From Candidatus Heimdallarchaeota archaeon (GTDB lineage Archaea > Asgardarchaeota > Heimdallarchaeia > Heimdallarchaeales > Kariarchaeaceae): 25,923 bases of DNA. The notes under the pieces are model-generated. The model ran no database searches, was not told the origin of the DNA, and saw nothing but the letters and a program-made list of their open reading frames with translations. A program made the translations under genes and the position numbers. This document shows positions 24,452 to 25,923 of this stretch, piece by piece; position 1 is the stretch's first letter, and the number at the start of each line of letters is the position of its first letter. The stretch is taken from the NCBI GenBank assembly GCA_021399405.1, contig JAAFKL010000048.1, positions 1 to 25,923 of the forward strand, given 5' to 3'.

Positions 24452-24867
24452 TGTAGTTCCAAGACTTTACGCAATTTACTAGGAATAATTTTTGGTTCAA
24501 AATTTTTATAATCTACTACTACCCTTGAAATACTTCCTGAAGCACATAATTGTCTATCTTGTTCATTTTGAATATAGACTTGATGTGAACTAGTAAATGA
24601 TCGATTCCCTATTTTAGATACCGTCATAATAACTTCAATTTCATCATGAGCGCGTAAGGGGTAGTAGAATCTAATATTTTGTTCAATGATTGGAAGTAGG
24701 AAATCGTCTTTTCTATGAGAATCCCAATCAATACCACTTGATCTAAGTGCTGCATGAAAGGCTTCATCAAAATATGTTGCAAAGGCTCCAAAATATACTA
24801 TCCCAGCTGCATCAGTATCAGAAAATCTAACAATTTGTTTTGAAACAAATGAAGTTGAATCATTCAC
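24436..24867 (-). CDS. Hotdog-fold acyl-CoA thioesterase (4HBT/YbgC type)
   Basis: A 143-residue single hotdog domain. RFSDTDAAGIVYFGAFATYF with D19 in the catalytic Asp position is the 4-hydroxybenzoyl-CoA thioesterase/YbgC signature; the LRAHDEIEVIMTVSKIGNRS and SRVVVDYKNFEPKIIP strands complete the fold. It hydrolyses some acyl-CoA; the 1,4-dihydroxy-2-naphthoyl-CoA or aromatic acyl-CoA type is possible, as it follows aromatic catabolic genes, but the substrate is open. The start is GTG (24865-24867). Convergent with ACMSD (16-base overlap) and in line with the HEAT-repeat gene 55 bases upstream of it, so these two may share a transcript. Confidence 0.87.
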   Translation of the reverse strand: MNDSTSFVSKQIVRFSDTDAAGIVYFGAFATYFDEAFHAALRSSGIDWDSHRKDDFLLPIIEQNIRFYYPLRAHDEIEVIMTVSKIGNRSFTSSHQVYIQNEQDRQLCASGSISRVVVDYKNFEPKIIPSKLRKVLELHYFEE

Positions 24868-24922
24868 AACAAAAGATAATCACTAATGTTATCTAATTTT
24901 AGTTAGAAGATTTCTTATTAGT

Positions 24923-25699
24923 TTATTGTACATTACAATTTAAGCGTTCTAATGCTATTTCTGCAGATTCTGAAACTTCAAGCGACGGATGGTTAACAAA
25001 TTCCTGGATAATCGAACAATAATTTTTGAAACCAAGTGTGCTTAGCGCAAGGAGTGTTTCATGAATTACGAAATCATTAACATCATTTAGGATTCCAGTT
25101 GCAAGTATTTCTGCAGCTTTTTGGGATGCACTTTCTCCTAAAGAAAATATAATCTCATGCTTGACAATAGCATTTGGTTCCTGATGATATGCTTTAATTA
25201 GGATATTTAAAGAATTGATGGATCCTTCTTCCATGAGAATAAAGGAAGATTGTATCCGTTCTTCCATTTTCCTGTTCAGATCTAGTAGATATTCACTGGC
25301 CTCTTCAAGTGTAATTTTATGATCGTTAAGCTTCATTTCTAATCTTTCAAGCGAGATTTGAGCAGTATCTGCAATATCTGAATCAGAATTGTTTATTTGT
25401 TTTTTTATGATAAATTTAGTCTTTGCTTCTCCCCTATTAGAAAGAGCAAGTAAAGCCTCATGTACCACAAATCGATTATTATCATTTTGTATGGCGTTGA
25501 TTAAAAATTCCGAACAACTTCGATCTTCAATTTCACCAAAAATGTATGCTGCTTCATGTCTAACTACTGGACTTGGATCATTCATTAGCAGAGAAGCAAC
25601 ATCAGATCTATATTCTTCAGAATTGGTGTTGAGTGTGTTGAAAACATATTGAATTCTCTCCTCTGAAGTCATAGATCCAAATTTGTCGGGAAGGCTCAT
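24923..25699 (-). CDS. Deoxyhypusine hydroxylase-like HEAT-repeat protein
   Basis: The 258 residues form two matching halves of HEAT-like repeats joined by a linker (about 122-143). Each half has two His-Glu motifs 32 residues apart: H48-E49 (VVRHEAAYIFGE) and H80-E81 (VVHEALLALS), then H181-E182 (IVKHEIIFSLGE) and H213-E214 (VIHETLLALS). Four HE motifs in two pairs are the di-iron ligands of eukaryotic deoxyhypusine hydroxylase, whose pairs are 33 apart; the strips after each pair (DSDIADTAQISLERLEM and SLEVSESAEIALERLNC) and the mid-protein KMEERIQSSFILMEEG also match its layout. The Gly-Glu after the second and fourth HE in the eukaryotic enzyme is replaced by Leu-Leu. Hydroxylase activity is inference; other HEAT-like (PBS lyase) proteins normally lack paired HE. 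A TATA-like element (25727-25735) sits 31 bases upstream. Confidence 0.75.
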   Translation of the reverse strand: MSLPDKFGSMTSEERIQYVFNTLNTNSEEYRSDVASLLMNDPSPVVRHEAAYIFGEIEDRSCSEFLINAIQNDNNRFVVHEALLALSNRGEAKTKFIIKKQINNSDSDIADTAQISLERLEMKLNDHKITLEEASEYLLDLNRKMEERIQSSFILMEEGSINSLNILIKAYHQEPNAIVKHEIIFSLGESASQKAAEILATGILNDVNDFVIHETLLALSTLGFKNYCSIIQEFVNHPSLEVSESAEIALERLNCNVQ

Positions 25700-25726
25700 T
25701 GGAACTCAAATTTATCCCAATTTCAC

Positions 25727-25735
25727 AATTTATAG
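25727..25735 (-). promoter_or_regulatory. Candidate TATA box for the DOHH-like gene
   Basis: On the minus strand the sequence reads CTATAAATT, centred about 31 bases before ATG 25699, the normal place for an archaeal TATA box with a very short leader. Confidence 0.4.
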
Positions 25736-25843
25736 GTCTATCATTTCTACACTAACTGAATTAAGCCTTTCAAAATGATTAATTGCAAAAATAAATGTTA
25801 ATTCAACAAGATTATAATTGGAATGATTGTACCCAAAATTAAC

Positions 25844-25923
25844 GCGGGAGTCGCCCAGCCTGGTCAACGGTGCTAGGTTCAGATCCTAGTCTTTTAGAAG
25901 TTCGTGGGTTCAAATCCCACCTC
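25844..25923 (+). tRNA. tRNA-Leu(CAG), 3' end cut by the window
   Basis: The acceptor 5' strand GCGGGAG starts at 25844. The D arm carries GCC...GGU with GCCUGGUC in the loop. The anticodon arm CUAGG/CCUAG closes the 7-base loop UUCAGAU, giving anticodon CAG. A long variable arm (about 14 bases) marks a class II tRNA, and the T arm is GUGGG-UUCAAAU-CCCAC. The last visible bases CUC pair with the start of the acceptor 3' strand; about five more bases lie outside. No intron is present. A TATA-like ATTATAATT at 25811-25819 is 29 bases upstream of the mature 5' end. Confidence 0.95.

Noticed and set aside
1..25923. CRISPR arrays, rRNA genes, prophage modules or toxin-antitoxin pairs
   Set aside because: No regularly spaced repeats, no conserved rRNA segments and no phage structural genes were seen; the AbrB-domain protein is far too long to be a MazE-type antitoxin and has no toxin partner.

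Overview
The window is AT-rich DNA from an archaeon. The archaeal signs are Pelota, a TnpB of archaeal type, an AbrB-type regulator, RecA/RadA-like folds, TATA-like boxes about 25-30 bases before several starts (leaderless style), frequent GTG/TTG starts and a class II tRNA-Leu. A complete oxygen-dependent kynurenine branch, an apparent RING-type zinc module and a deoxyhypusine-hydroxylase-like HEAT protein together suggest an Asgard archaeon of the Heimdallarchaeia type, where a kynurenine pathway has been reported before. That lineage call is inference; no ribosomal RNA is present to test it.

Layout. (1) 1-340: the 3' end of an IS200/IS605-type tnpB and its likely omega-RNA end. (2) 441-5006: housekeeping and regulatory genes: pelota (-), a four-CBS protein (+), a GNAT acetyltransferase whose real N-terminus lacks a normal start codon (+), an AbrB-domain protein with a long uncharacterised C-terminal part (-), and a RecA/RadA paralog with broken Walker motifs (-). 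(3) 5196-15310: a tight three-gene operon. It encodes a protein with a PadR-like winged helix, more helix-turn-helix-like units, a zinc ribbon and a RING-like C-terminus, followed by two giant polytopic membrane proteins (1252 and 1418 residues; the first has duplicated N-terminal zinc ribbons, a coiled coil and a DUF2339-like membrane region). I know no described system with this composition, and it is the best candidate for something new here. (4) 15356-24451: tryptophan/kynurenine degradation: kynureninase, kynurenine 3-monooxygenase, 2-aminomuconate deaminase (RidA family), an ALDH8A1-like 2-aminomuconate-semialdehyde dehydrogenase, 3-hydroxyanthranilate 3,4-dioxygenase and ACMS decarboxylase, with two short-chain dehydrogenases and a nitroreductase interleaved. 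(5) 24436-25699: a hotdog thioesterase (-) and the DOHH-like HEAT protein (-). (6) 25844-25923: tRNA-Leu(CAG), cut by the window end.

How the genes fit together. The catabolic genes take kynurenine to 3-hydroxykynurenine, 3-hydroxyanthranilate, ACMS, 2-aminomuconate semialdehyde, 2-aminomuconate and then 4-oxalocrotonate. No 4-oxalocrotonate decarboxylase, hydratase or aldolase is present, so one of the interleaved reductases may carry the carbon on toward 2-oxoadipate (inference). Tryptophan 2,3-dioxygenase, kynurenine formamidase and quinolinate phosphoribosyltransferase are not in this window. Kynurenine 3-monooxygenase, the dioxygenase and, if real, the hydroxylase all need O2, which fits an aerobic or microaerobic cell.

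No stretch longer than about 300 bases is without a gene; the largest gaps (5007-5195 and 3969-4178) hold promoter-like AT-rich sequence and nothing else I can name.
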